Assembly (NCBI GenBank): GCA_003695215.1
Contig: RFIM01000041.1
Span: 1-29,826 of the forward strand
DNA: 29,826 bases
Source: Chloroflexota bacterium
GTDB taxonomy: Bacteria; Chloroflexota; Anaerolineae; Aggregatilineales; UBA2796
Direction of reading: 5' to 3'
The translations under genes and the position numbers were made by a program. Shown here piece by piece: positions 15,153-23,896 of the stretch. How positions within the stretch are numbered: the first letter of the stretch is position 1; each line of letters starts with the position of its first letter. The notes beneath the pieces are model-generated. The model was not told where the DNA came from. It searched no databases and was given only the letters and a program-made list of their open reading frames with translations.

Positions 15153-16976
15153 TCAACCGCAGCGCGTCCAAGCGTAGAGCAAGCCGACTGTGAGCGCTTG
15201 AAAATCGTATTTGAGCGCGCCGTTGCGATCCAGCACGCGCAAACGCTGACGCGCTGTGCTGGGCAGGTTGCTCAATGGCGAAGTGACCACAGCCACGCGC
15301 TGGCCGTCAGGCGACCACAAGGCAACGGTTGAGCGCCGCTCATCCGAGTCGATCAGGTAGGCGTGCTCGCCGTCGCTGAGCGCGATCTGCAGGTACTCGG
15401 CGCCGTCGTCGGCGCTCACCATGATCAGCGTGGCGCTGCCATCAGCTGCGCTGAACAGGATCGGCGCTCGGCTGCCACGTTCGCCGAGCAGGCGATAGCG
15501 GTAGGCGCGTTCGCCGAGCGGTGTATAAGCATCCAGATAGGTGCGTCCGTCGGCTGCGCGCCACCAGAGCGTCAAGAGATTAGTGGCAGGCTCTTGGCGC
15601 AGCGGCTCGTAGAGGCGCTGCGCGCGCAGCAGCGGCTGCACAGCGTGACGCGCAAGGTCGGCATATTCGACTGAGAGCGCCCCGTCGCCGAGCGCGACGA
15701 AGCTCAGCGCCTCAGCGCCGCGCAGCCACAGCACTTGGCGCACCTGATCGCGCGTGGCGATGAGCTGCGCGGCGCCGCTCTGCACATCCAGCACTTCCAG
15801 CGCGCTGCGCGCACCCACCTGCCGCACCAGTGCCACGCGCCCTTGCTGAGGCGCTTCGTAAGCCTCCAGCACAGCCTCGCGGATTGGCGTGAGGCGCTGC
15901 TCAGCCAGATGGTAGCGCATCAGCCTGCCCGTGCCATCGCGATTGGGCAGCACGAACGCCGCCGACTGGCCATCAGCTGACCAGAAGAACGGGCGCAGGC
16001 CGTCGCGCTGCATCAGGCTTGCGCCTGTGGTCACGCCGCCGATGCTGCGATGCGCGCCGCCTGCCGCTTCATAGATGCTGAAGTGCCAGTAAGGCGGATC
16101 GAAATGGTAAAGGCCAACGGCGTTGCCCATTGGCGACCAGTTGAAGCGCCAATCGATGTGCGGCGGCAGGCGTTCTTGGCGCTCGATGCCGCCTTCAGCC
16201 GAGAGAAGGTACAGAATCGGCATGCCATCGCGGTCCGCGGCAATGGCTGCAGCGCGGCTGTGGCGCGGCGCGATAGCGAAGGCGATGTATGGCGGCACGC
16301 CACGCACTGCGCCGATGAGGTGGCTGTACAACTTGTTTTCTCGCGGCGCCCAGAAGTGCAGCGTCAGGCGCAAGGCGCCATCCTGAGTGCTGAAGAGCAG
16401 GTAGCGTCCTTCTGCTGCCCAGCCATGGAAAGTCGGATACTCGCCCGTGACAGTCTGCTCAGCAATGAGCGCGCCCGAAGGCGTGTTCGCTGCCGCCTTG
16501 ATCACGCCGCTGCGCTCTAGCCACACATAGCCCAGCAGCGCGCTATCAGGCGCCCACGCCATGCCAATCACAGGCGTGTTCAGTTGCAGCCGCTGTGCAG
16601 CGGCGCTCGGCGGCTGCGAGCGCCAACAGGTCATCAGGTCAGCGCAGGCCATCGGCAGGTTCAGGCTGCGCGGCAAATCGTTCGGCTGGAGATACAAGCT
16701 ATAGCGGCCTGTGTAAGCCTGATTGACATAAGCAATATAGGCGCCATCAGGCGAGACCGCGCCGCGCCGCACGTCCAATGGCGAGCCTGTCAGCCTCCTA
16801 TCGTGCAAATAAACACCGCTGTTCAAGTCCAGCAGCCAATTTTGGCGCGCGTTGTAGTAGAAGCGCAGGCACGCGTAGTCGTTATGCGCAGCGCGCACTG
16901 CGCCGAGCGTCAGGCTGAAGGCCAGGCTGAGCGCAAGGCTGAGCAAGGTCACATGCCTCAGAAATCGTCGCAGCAT
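15153..16976 (-). CDS. Exported TolB/WD40-like beta-propeller protein
   Basis: A 607-residue exported protein. Residues 1-30 are a signal peptide (MLRRFLRHVTLLSLALSLAF, a second hydrophobic stretch and AVRAAH). The rest is built of PD40/TolB-like blades, recognisable as AVSPDGAYIAYV, GMAWAPDSALLGYVW, NWSPMGNAVGLY, FWSADGQSAAFVL and ALWSPDGQRVAVV. TolB-like propellers act in the periplasm or on the cell surface as binding modules, and no enzyme motif is visible. It starts 14 bases after the murJ stop, so it is cotranscribed with murJ and the kinase-MurQ gene. A role near peptidoglycan synthesis or recycling is inferred from this only. The protein ends with a cysteine at residue 606 (WTRCG). 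Confidence 0.88.
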   Translation of the reverse strand: MLRRFLRHVTLLSLALSLAFSLTLGAVRAAHNDYACLRFYYNARQNWLLDLNSGVYLHDRRLTGSPLDVRRGAVSPDGAYIAYVNQAYTGRYSLYLQPNDLPRSLNLPMACADLMTCWRSQPPSAAAQRLQLNTPVIGMAWAPDSALLGYVWLERSGVIKAAANTPSGALIAEQTVTGEYPTFHGWAAEGRYLLFSTQDGALRLTLHFWAPRENKLYSHLIGAVRGVPPYIAFAIAPRHSRAAAIAADRDGMPILYLLSAEGGIERQERLPPHIDWRFNWSPMGNAVGLYHFDPPYWHFSIYEAAGGAHRSIGGVTTGASLMQRDGLRPFFWSADGQSAAFVLPNRDGTGRLMRYHLAEQRLTPIREAVLEAYEAPQQGRVALVRQVGARSALEVLDVQSGAAQLIATRDQVRQVLWLRGAEALSFVALGDGALSVEYADLARHAVQPLLRAQRLYEPLRQEPATNLLTLWWRAADGRTYLDAYTPLGERAYRYRLLGERGSRAPILFSAADGSATLIMVSADDGAEYLQIALSDGEHAYLIDSDERRSTVALWSPDGQRVAVVTSPLSNLPSTARQRLRVLDRNGALKYDFQALTVGLLYAWTRCG

Positions 16977-16990
16977 AGTAGCTCACACGG

Positions 16991-18655
16991 CTAGTCGCCT
17001 ACTGTTTGGACGCGCTGACGCGCTAGGATCAGGCGCGGCAATTGCAGCACTTCCTCAGTGCGCAAGAGCACCATCATGCCCAAATACACAGCGCCGCCGA
17101 CGCCAATCTGCAGGCCCGCTTCCATCAAGAGCAGCAGGCGCCGATCGAGCGGCAATCTCAGGTCGGTCACAAAGGGCGCAACTGCCAGCATCGCCGCGAC
17201 CATCACAGCGGCGCTAAGGCACGCTTTGAAGGCGCTCTTGAGCAGTGCGCCTTCATCTATGCCCTGCCAGCGGCGCCTCAAGATCGCCGCAAGGAAGAAA
17301 ACCTGCAAGCCGACGGCCAGGCTGTTCGCCAACGCCAAGCCGCTCGTCTGCAGCCTTTGCGTGAGCAGCACAGCCAAGCCGACGAACACGACTGTCTCGA
17401 TCACCGCGGAAATTAACGGCGTGATCATGTCCTTATCGGCATAGAAGCTGCGCGCCACGATCTCCAGCAAGTTCCAGGTCAGGATGCCCAGCGCGAACAT
17501 CTGCAGCACCGCAAAGACGCGATCAGCGCTGGCAGGATCGAAGGCTCCGCCTTCCAGAATCGCCACTAACGGCCGCCCTGCCACGACCATGATCAAGGCG
17601 GCTGGAATCGAGGCGATCAGCACGAAGCGCAGCGCGCCTGACATCGCAGCGCGCTTGCCGCTCAAATCCTGATTGGCGCTCAGCGCGGCCAGAGTCGGGA
17701 AGATCACGATGCCCATAGCCGTGCCGATCAGCGTTTGCGGCAGCTGCATCAGCGTCCAGCCGCGATTGAAAGCGGCAACCGAGCCGCTACCAAGCGTCGA
17801 GGCGATGTTGTAGGCGATCAGCAGGTCGAGGTTGGCCAAGCCTAGGCTGATGGCGCGCGGAATCATCAGGCGGATCACTTGGCGCAGCTCGGCATCGCGC
17901 CAATTCAAGTAAGGCAGCCAGCGCGCGCGCACCCGCATGAGCGCGATCAGCTGGACGCTCAGATGCAGCGCTGCGCCAATCACTGCGCCAATCGCCGCGC
18001 CATAAATACCGAAGAAGCGTGCCAAGAAGGCCACGCCCAGCAAATTGCCCACGTCATACAGGATCGGCGCAAGCGCTGGCGCCACAAAATGCTGGTGCGT
18101 GTGCAGAATGCCACTGCACAAGCCGCTGACTGAGAACAGCATCAGGCTCAAGAGCAGGATGCGCATCAAGTTCGCAGTCTGCATGACCAAGTCGGGGCGC
18201 GCCAAGTAGAGGAACAGCTCGCCGCTGAACGGATCGGCGAAGACGCGCAAAGGCAAATACGGTTTGGCGAATCCAGGCGCGATCAGCGTGCTGATGAGCT
18301 GCGGCGCGAACACAAAGACGATCGCGCTGAGCAAGAGCGCCGCCAGGAAGATCGTGTTCAACACGTTCGAGGCGAGCTTCCAAGCCTGGTCGCGGCTGCT
18401 GCGCGCCAGGACGCCGCTGAAGATCGGGATGAAGGCGAACGCCAAGGCGCCGCCGCCGATCAGATTGTAGAGCTGCTCGGGCAGTTGATTGGCCGCGGCG
18501 AAGGTATCCCAGTCCACACCGACGCCGAAACGATCCAAGCCGATCCATTTCTCCGAGAGGCTGAAGAGCTTGCCAAAGGCGAGGATGCCGATCACAACGA
18601 TAGCCGATCGGGCGATCTTGCCCGCCGATGGCGCGTGGACTCTCTCTGTGGTCAT
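16991..18655 (-). CDS. murJ: Lipid II flippase MurJ (MviN family)
   Basis: A 554-residue integral membrane protein of the MOP superfamily, close to the usual 510-550 residues, with about 14 hydrophobic helices. The N-terminal region has the MurJ-like patterns FGVGVDWDTFAAANQLPEQL and GGGALAFAFIPIFS, where the family has an acidic residue and a SAFxP-like motif. Helices two and eight are the usual lipid II contact sites. MurJ moves lipid II across the cytoplasmic membrane for peptidoglycan polymerisation. The ATG at 18655 is chosen over an in-frame TTG at 18679 because GAGGGAAAG precedes it at proper spacing and the TTG lies 19 bases after the upstream stop. It follows the kinase-MurQ gene by 42 bases and precedes the propeller gene by 14, forming a cell-wall operon. 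Confidence 0.93.
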   Translation of the reverse strand: MTTERVHAPSAGKIARSAIVVIGILAFGKLFSLSEKWIGLDRFGVGVDWDTFAAANQLPEQLYNLIGGGALAFAFIPIFSGVLARSSRDQAWKLASNVLNTIFLAALLLSAIVFVFAPQLISTLIAPGFAKPYLPLRVFADPFSGELFLYLARPDLVMQTANLMRILLLSLMLFSVSGLCSGILHTHQHFVAPALAPILYDVGNLLGVAFLARFFGIYGAAIGAVIGAALHLSVQLIALMRVRARWLPYLNWRDAELRQVIRLMIPRAISLGLANLDLLIAYNIASTLGSGSVAAFNRGWTLMQLPQTLIGTAMGIVIFPTLAALSANQDLSGKRAAMSGALRFVLIASIPAALIMVVAGRPLVAILEGGAFDPASADRVFAVLQMFALGILTWNLLEIVARSFYADKDMITPLISAVIETVVFVGLAVLLTQRLQTSGLALANSLAVGLQVFFLAAILRRRWQGIDEGALLKSAFKACLSAAVMVAAMLAVAPFVTDLRLPLDRRLLLLMEAGLQIGVGGAVYLGMMVLLRTEEVLQLPRLILARQRVQTVGD

Positions 18656-18697
18656 AGGCAGCTTTCCCTCTACGCTCAACTATGGCGCGCCGCGCGT

Positions 18698-20542
18698 TCA
18701 GCCCAGCAGCGCGCTCAGATCGCCGTTCACAGCGGCAAGGCGCGCGCGCGCTGCTTCGGGCAACAAGCCCAGCCGTGCCGCGACGATAGCCGTTTTCATC
18801 TCGCCATCACAAGCCTCTAGCATATCGCGCGCCTGCGCCAAATCCAGCTCAGCGGCCTCCGCCACGATCACAGCAGCGCGCTCGCGCAATTTCAGGTTAG
18901 CGGCGCGCATCTCCGTCATCAAGTTCTCATAAATGCGCCCTGCACGCAACATCACGCCCGTCGAGAGCATGTTCAGGGCGAGTTTCTGAGCCGTGCCTGC
19001 TTTCAGCCGCGTCGATCCCATCAGCACTTCAGCGCCTGTAGGGATACAAATCGGGTGTAGGGCGAGCGCCGCCAAAGGCGCCTCAACCACGTTGACGATG
19101 CAGCCTGTTAGCGCGCCGAGCGCATTGGCTGCCTCAAGCGCGCCGACGACGAACGGCGTGGCGCCACTAGCTGCCACACCGATCACGCTGTCCTGCGCGC
19201 TCACGTCTAGCGCGATGATCGCCGCGCCGCCGGCGGCTCGATCGTCTTCAGCGCCTTCTACAGCCTGTAGCAGCGCGGGCAGGCCGCCCGCCAAGACAGC
19301 AACCACTTGTTCAGGGCGCGTGCCGAAGGTCGGTACGCACTCAGCCGCGTCCAGAATGGCCAGCCGCCCTGAGGTGCCAGCACCGACGTAGATCAGGCGC
19401 CCGCCTTGCCGAAAGCGCGGCGCGATGGCCTCAATCAGCGCCGCAAGTGCAGGCAGCACAGGCTGCATCAAGTGCGGCACGCGCGCATCCTCAAGGTTCA
19501 TCGCGCTCAGCCAGTCCAGCGTGGCGCGGCGATGCGCGCCATAAGTCAAAGGATGACGGCGCTCGGTGGCGCGGCGATGCGGCAGGCGCGCCTGAGGCAG
19601 CTCGGCGCTTGGCGGCGCAGGGAAAGAGACGCCTTGTGCTGCCATAGCCATCATCGCGGCGCCAACTGCGGCGCTGTGCGCCGCTTGGATCAGCTGAGCG
19701 CGCGGCTGTTGGCTTTGCAGCGCGTGTGCGAAGAAATCGCGCAGCACTTTGGAGTGCAAAAACAGGCTGCCTGCCAAGACCACAGGGAACGGCTGCGCAC
19801 CAAAGCTCAGGCGCGCTGCCACAGTCGCCGTTGCATCAGCGAGCGCCTGCGCCGCATCACACAGCAGGCGCACAGCCATCAGATCGCCTGACTCAGCCAA
19901 CTGCACCACTTCTGTGGCCAGCGCCGCGATATCGTTCACACGCCGCTCAGGCGCGTAGAGCCAATCCACTAGCTCAGGCACGGCTGATAAGCCGAGCCTA
20001 GCGCATATCGCCTTGCCCAGCGCCGATTCCTCGCCGCGATCGTAGGCGCTGAAGAGCGCGTGGAGCGCCTCGCGAGCGACCATATAGCCGCTGCCGCGAT
20101 CGGCGTAGTGGCCCCAGCCGCCGCTGCGCGCGCGCCGCGCGCGCTCATCCACGCCTAGCGCGATCATGCCCGTGCCGCTGATAGTGACAATGCCGAAGGC
20201 GCGTCCGCTGGCTGCATACAGCACGGGCACAGCGTCGTTATCTAGCGTCACAGGCACCTTGGGAAACAGCTCGGCGAAGAGCGCCTGAAAGCGCGCGTGG
20301 TCGGCAGGGCGATCCAAGCCTGCCAGGCCTGCGCCAATGCCGCTCACTGCGCTCAGCGGCACCTGCGCCGCCCCCAAGACGGCCGCCACGCCCTCAGAGA
20401 GCGCTTGGCGCGCCGCCTCACGCCCGACCACGTTCGGGTTGGCGCCACTGCGCTCAGCGCGCCCGAGCAGCCTCAATTCGGCGTCCACAAGCGCGAATCT
20501 AGTGCTTGTGCCGCCGCCATCAATGCCGATGAAATAACCCAT
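18698..20542 (-). CDS. Fusion of BadF-type amino-sugar kinase and MurQ (MurNAc-6-P etherase)
   Basis: A 614-residue fusion. Residues 1-305 are a BadF/BadG-type kinase: GIDGGGTSTRFALVD (phosphate loop), LDNDAVPVL (catalytic Asp), TISGTGMIALG and GGWGHYADRGSGY. The last motif usually reads GDEGS; here D148 is kept but the glutamate is R149. Residues 325-614 are MurQ: TERRHPL at the start, YVGAGTSGRLAILDAAE, and the catalytic glutamates E401 and E432, 31 residues apart as in E. coli MurQ (E83, E114). MurQ turns MurNAc-6-phosphate into GlcNAc-6-phosphate and D-lactate in the cytoplasm. Clostridium acetobutylicum MurK, a BadF-type kinase that phosphorylates MurNAc and GlcNAc, is encoded beside murQ, so MurK plus MurQ in one chain is the likely function. 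A promoter and leader precede it; murJ follows. Confidence 0.92.
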   Translation of the reverse strand: MGYFIGIDGGGTSTRFALVDAELRLLGRAERSGANPNVVGREAARQALSEGVAAVLGAAQVPLSAVSGIGAGLAGLDRPADHARFQALFAELFPKVPVTLDNDAVPVLYAASGRAFGIVTISGTGMIALGVDERARRARSGGWGHYADRGSGYMVAREALHALFSAYDRGEESALGKAICARLGLSAVPELVDWLYAPERRVNDIAALATEVVQLAESGDLMAVRLLCDAAQALADATATVAARLSFGAQPFPVVLAGSLFLHSKVLRDFFAHALQSQQPRAQLIQAAHSAAVGAAMMAMAAQGVSFPAPPSAELPQARLPHRRATERRHPLTYGAHRRATLDWLSAMNLEDARVPHLMQPVLPALAALIEAIAPRFRQGGRLIYVGAGTSGRLAILDAAECVPTFGTRPEQVVAVLAGGLPALLQAVEGAEDDRAAGGAAIIALDVSAQDSVIGVAASGATPFVVGALEAANALGALTGCIVNVVEAPLAALALHPICIPTGAEVLMGSTRLKAGTAQKLALNMLSTGVMLRAGRIYENLMTEMRAANLKLRERAAVIVAEAAELDLAQARDMLEACDGEMKTAIVAARLGLLPEAARARLAAVNGDLSALLG

Positions 20543-20557
20543 ATGCTCTAGCTCGTC

Positions 20558-20585
20558 AAAAAAAGCCCTTCGCGTGCAGGCACGC
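20558..20585 (-). promoter_or_regulatory. Hairpin plus T7 run in the kinase-MurQ leader
   Basis: On the minus strand, GCGTG-CCTG-CACGC (20585-20572) is followed after seven bases by seven T (20564-20558). The element falls within the roughly 50-base leader between the promoter and ATG 20542. It resembles a weak attenuator, but the spacer between stem and T-run makes this doubtful. Confidence 0.3.
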
Positions 20586-20598
20586 TCTAAGCGCGCTG

Positions 20599-20627
20599 AT
20601 TGTACGGCGTCGTGTGCCTACTTGCAA
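20599..20627 (-). promoter_or_regulatory. Sigma-70-like promoter of the kinase-MurQ, murJ, propeller unit
   Basis: Minus-strand TTGCAA (20627-20622), a 17-base spacer and TACAAT (20604-20599) give a well-formed promoter. The predicted transcript starts near 20592, about 50 bases before the ATG. It stands back to back with the fadN promoter, with only 17 bases between the two -35 boxes. Confidence 0.6.
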
Positions 20628-20644
20628 CGTCCGCGCTGCAAACT

Positions 20645-20673
20645 TTGATAACTTCGCTCGAAATGGATAAAAT
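20645..20673 (+). promoter_or_regulatory. Sigma-70-like promoter of fadN
   Basis: TTGATA (20645-20650), a 17-base spacer and TAAAAT (20668-20673) give a well-formed promoter. The predicted start near 20680 leaves a leader of about 33 bases before ATG 20714. The 10-mer AATTGAACGG, also in the spoVS promoter, overlaps the -10 box and transcription start (20671-20680). Confidence 0.6.
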
Positions 20674-20713
20674 TGAACGGACATTGAATTAAATTTCCGC
20701 TAGGAGACTTTTG

Positions 20714-23113
20714 ATGAGCTACGTCATTCGTAAAGTCGGCGTGATCGGTTCGGGCACGATGGGCGGCGGCATCGCTACCTTGCTAGCAGGCGTGGGCATA
20801 CCTGTCGTGCTGCTGGATATCGCTGCCAAAGAGACTCATGCGGGCGATCCGCCTGCCAAGCGCAACGCTATTGCTATTGAGAATATCGAGAAGCTGAAGA
20901 AGAGCCGTATCCCGGCCATTTTTCATCCCGCCGACCTCGAGCGCATCAGTATTGGCAACCTCGAGGACGATCTCGGCCGCCTGGCTGAGTGCGACTGGGT
21001 AATTGAAGTAGTGGTCGAGAAGCTGCCCATCAAGCAGGCGCTGATGGAGAAGCTGGAAGCTGTTTGCAAGCCGACGGCGATCATCTCGACCAACACCTCA
21101 GGGCTTTCCATCAACGCCATTGCTGAAGGGCGCAGCGAGGCCTTCAAGCGCCGCTTTCTGGGCACACACTTCTTCAATCCGCCGCGCCATCTCAAGCTGC
21201 TGGAGATTATCCCTGGTGCGCACACGGAGCCTGCGCTAGTACAATTCATGGCCGATTTCGCCACTAAAATCTTGGGCAAGGGCGTGGTCATCTGCAAGGA
21301 CACGCCTAATTTCATCGCCAATCGCTTCATCAGCGTGGCGGGCGGCTTCGGCATGAATTACGCCTACGATCACGGCTACACGGTTGAGGAAATCGATCTG
21401 CTGACGGGCCCGCTGATCGGGCGCCCGAAGTCGGGCACCTTCCGCCTCGCCGATGTGGTTGGCATCGATGTGCTGGCCTACGTGGCGCAGAATCTCTATC
21501 CTGCTATCCCAAACGATCCGCAGCGCGAAGTCTTGCGCCACCCAGGCATCACGCAGGTGACCGAATTCCTGATGCGCAACAACTTCTTGGGCGATAAAAC
21601 AGGGCAGGGCTTCTACAAAAAAGTGGAGCAGAACGGCCAGCGCGAGTTCTGGGCGCTGAACCTGCGCACGCTTGAGTATGAGCCGCCACAAAAAGTGCGC
21701 TTTGAGAGCGTCGAGAAGCATCGCAAGATCGCCGATACGGGCGCTCGGATCAAGGCGCTCATCGCTGAGACGGATCGCGCGGGCGTGTATCTGTGGCACT
21801 TGCACGCCTTCTACCTGAGCTATGCGGCCGCTATGCTCGGCGAGATCGCCGACGATATCGCCAGCATCGATAACGCCAACAAGTGGGGCTTCAATCACGA
21901 GCTGGGCGCCTTCGAGATTTGGGACGCCATCGGCGTGCGCGAGAGCGTCGCGCGCATGAAGGCGGACGGCTACAGCCTGCCCGCTTGGATCGAGGAGATG
22001 CTTGCCAACGGTTATGAGAGGTTTTATCAACGCGATGCGAGCGGCGCCGTGACGGGCATTTACAATCCACAGCGCAAGGCCTATGAGGCCGTGCTGCCCG
22101 ATAAAAACATCGTGATGCTTCATCAGCTACGCGCTGCGGGCAAAATAGTGGAAGAGAACAGCAGCGCCGCGCTCTATGACATGGGCGATAAAGTCTGCTT
22201 AGTGGAGTTCCGCACGAAGGCGAATGCACTAGATAACGACATCTTCGCGCTGATTCAGCGGGCGCTGGAGCGCCTGGATCGCGGCGAATTCGAGGGCATG
22301 GTCATCGGCAATCAGGGCGAGTATTTCTCAGCCGGCGCCAATCTGTTCATCATGGCCATGGCGGCGCAAAACAAGCAATTCGCTGAGATCGAGCAGATGA
22401 TCATCGGCGGCCAGCAGCTCATGCAGGCCATGCGCTACTTCCCGAAGCCGATTGTGACCGCGCCCTTCGGCGTGACCGTTGGCGGCGGCGCTGAGATCAC
22501 CATGACAGGCGCGCGTGTGGTAGCGCACGCTGAGCTGTACATCGGCTTAGTGGAAGTTGGCGTCGGCCTGATCCCGGCTTGGTGCGGCACTAAGGAGATG
22601 GTCAAGCGCATCATCACGCCTGCCATGCAGATTCCAAATGCCGATCCGCTGCCGCCACTGCAGAAGGCTTTTGAGCAGCTGGCACTGGCCAAGACGAGCA
22701 GCAGCGCCATGGAAGCGCGCGAGATGGGCTTCCTGCGCAGCGTGGATCGCATTGTGATGGATCGCTCGCGCCTGCTGGCCGAAGCCAAGCGCACAGTCCT
22801 AGAGCTGGTGGAAGGCGGCTATGTGCCAGCTCCGCCGCACAAGCTCTACGCTGCAGGGCGCGATGCCAAAGCAGCGCTGCACATGGCGATCTACCAAATG
22901 CATCAGGGCAAGTATGCTAGCGATCACGATGCCAAGTTGGCGCGGCACTTGGCGCACATCTTGTGCGGCGGCGATCTGAGCGCGCCAACCTGGGTGGATG
23001 AGCAGCTCTTCCTGGATTTAGAGCGCGAGGCGATCCTGAGCTTGCTGGGCGAGCAAAAAACGCTGGATCGGATTCAGCACATGCTGCTGACGGGCAAGCC
23101 ACTGCGCAACTGA
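20714..23113 (+). CDS. fadN: FadN-type 3-hydroxyacyl-CoA dehydrogenase / enoyl-CoA hydratase
   Basis: A 799-residue bifunctional beta-oxidation enzyme with the FadN order. NAD-binding comes first (KVGVIGSGTMGGGIATLLAG, residues 7-26), then the catalytic FLGTHFFNPPRHLKLLEIIPG region and two 3HCDH C-terminal domains. Residues from about 490 form a crotonase fold: oxyanion-type GEYFSAGAN, GGGAEITMTGAR and EVGVGLIPAWCGTKE, where the two catalytic glutamates are expected. It hydrates enoyl-CoA and oxidises 3-hydroxyacyl-CoA to 3-ketoacyl-CoA using NAD+. ATG 20714 is chosen over TTG 20711: TAGGAG (20701-20706) lies seven bases before it. No thiolase or acyl-CoA dehydrogenase follows, unlike the fadNAE operon of Bacillus, so partner genes must lie elsewhere. 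Confidence 0.94.
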   Translation: MSYVIRKVGVIGSGTMGGGIATLLAGVGIPVVLLDIAAKETHAGDPPAKRNAIAIENIEKLKKSRIPAIFHPADLERISIGNLEDDLGRLAECDWVIEVVVEKLPIKQALMEKLEAVCKPTAIISTNTSGLSINAIAEGRSEAFKRRFLGTHFFNPPRHLKLLEIIPGAHTEPALVQFMADFATKILGKGVVICKDTPNFIANRFISVAGGFGMNYAYDHGYTVEEIDLLTGPLIGRPKSGTFRLADVVGIDVLAYVAQNLYPAIPNDPQREVLRHPGITQVTEFLMRNNFLGDKTGQGFYKKVEQNGQREFWALNLRTLEYEPPQKVRFESVEKHRKIADTGARIKALIAETDRAGVYLWHLHAFYLSYAAAMLGEIADDIASIDNANKWGFNHELGAFEIWDAIGVRESVARMKADGYSLPAWIEEMLANGYERFYQRDASGAVTGIYNPQRKAYEAVLPDKNIVMLHQLRAAGKIVEENSSAALYDMGDKVCLVEFRTKANALDNDIFALIQRALERLDRGEFEGMVIGNQGEYFSAGANLFIMAMAAQNKQFAEIEQMIIGGQQLMQAMRYFPKPIVTAPFGVTVGGGAEITMTGARVVAHAELYIGLVEVGVGLIPAWCGTKEMVKRIITPAMQIPNADPLPPLQKAFEQLALAKTSSSAMEAREMGFLRSVDRIVMDRSRLLAEAKRTVLELVEGGYVPAPPHKLYAAGRDAKAALHMAIYQMHQGKYASDHDAKLARHLAHILCGGDLSAPTWVDEQLFLDLEREAILSLLGEQKTLDRIQHMLLTGKPLRN

Positions 23114-23122
23114 GCTTTTCTA

Positions 23123-23152
23123 ATGCAGAGATCGGCGCGCCGATCTCTGCAT
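23123..23152. repeat. Perfect 30-base palindrome, likely terminator or operator
   Basis: Bases 23123-23137 and 23138-23152 are exact reverse complements with no loop between the arms (ATGCAGAGATCGGCG and its complement). It starts ten bases after the fadN stop. As RNA it would fold into a very stable 13-bp stem with a four-base loop, enough to stop fadN transcription. No T-run follows, so a protein-binding dyad for the next gene is the alternative. Confidence 0.75.
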
Positions 23153-23215
23153 CGCTATCAAGAGCGCCGAGAGTGTGCTAGACTTTGCCCAAACCGACCG
23201 CGCAGGAGATCGCAC

Positions 23216-23878
23216 ATGGCAGGCAAAAGTAACTTTAATCCTCTGGGCTGCTTGTTGGCGCCGTTTGCTTTCGTGTGGCGGCAACTCCGCCTTGTGATCC
23301 TGATCGTGGCAATCATCTTCGGCCTGTGTGGCGCATCCGCGCTCTTCCTGCCCAACTTTTTCAACCAGCTGATCAAAAGCGCGCAAAGCGCAGGCTTGAG
23401 CATCTACACGCTGGCCCTGAGCGTGACGGGCAATCCCAGCCTGAAGCTGATCACTTACGAGACTGTAGTCAAGGCAACGGTGCGCGTGGAGCGCAGCATA
23501 GGCATTCTGAGCTTGCTGTATGGCGAAAGCGCTTCGGCCACAGGCGAGGTGCGCGTGGCGCTCGGCGCCGATCTGCAGGCCAGACAAGTAGGCGTGCTGA
23601 GCTGCGAGATCAACACAGAGACGCTGCGCACGAGCACTGACAGGGCGCTTTTCGCAAGCGCCGCTTTTGACTCCGAGCAGATCAAGCAAGCCACCTTCCG
23701 CTTCTTCAAAGAAGAAGCCGCTCGACAAGCTATCAAACAGCATTGGTCAATAGCGCGCGAGCGCCTCAGGGCGCAGTTCGTCAGCCAAGTGCTCGGCTTT
23801 GAAGTGCCCGAACAGCCGACGCTGACGGATTGTCCAACTGACTTCAATCCGTTGCCAACGCCGACGCCGCAGCCATGA
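23216..23878 (+). CDS. DUF4230-like single-pass membrane protein
   Basis: A 220-residue protein with one hydrophobic helix (residues 22-46, LVILIVAIIFGLCGASALFL), the rest outside the cytoplasm and a Pro-rich end (NPLPTPTPQP). Residues 75-195 resemble DUF4230: a first strand with LITYETVVKATVRVERS, a central VGVLSCEI turn, DSEQIKQATFRFFKEEAARQ and a final helix ending in VLGFEV. The function of DUF4230 is unknown. The ATG at 23216 is supported by AGGAG (23204-23208) seven bases before it; an in-frame ATG at 23123 would start inside the palindrome and add a basic 31-residue stretch that looks noncoding. The CoiA-like gene begins 18 bases after the stop, so the genes are probably cotranscribed. 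Confidence 0.75.
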   Translation: MAGKSNFNPLGCLLAPFAFVWRQLRLVILIVAIIFGLCGASALFLPNFFNQLIKSAQSAGLSIYTLALSVTGNPSLKLITYETVVKATVRVERSIGILSLLYGESASATGEVRVALGADLQARQVGVLSCEINTETLRTSTDRALFASAAFDSEQIKQATFRFFKEEAARQAIKQHWSIARERLRAQFVSQVLGFEVPEQPTLTDCPTDFNPLPTPTPQP

Positions 23879-23896
23879 CTACGCCCTTGAGAGCGC

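Noticed and set aside
21236..22123. 295-residue minus-strand open frame inside fadN
   Set aside because: Antisense shadow of a conserved enzyme with intact motifs; no independent protein signal.
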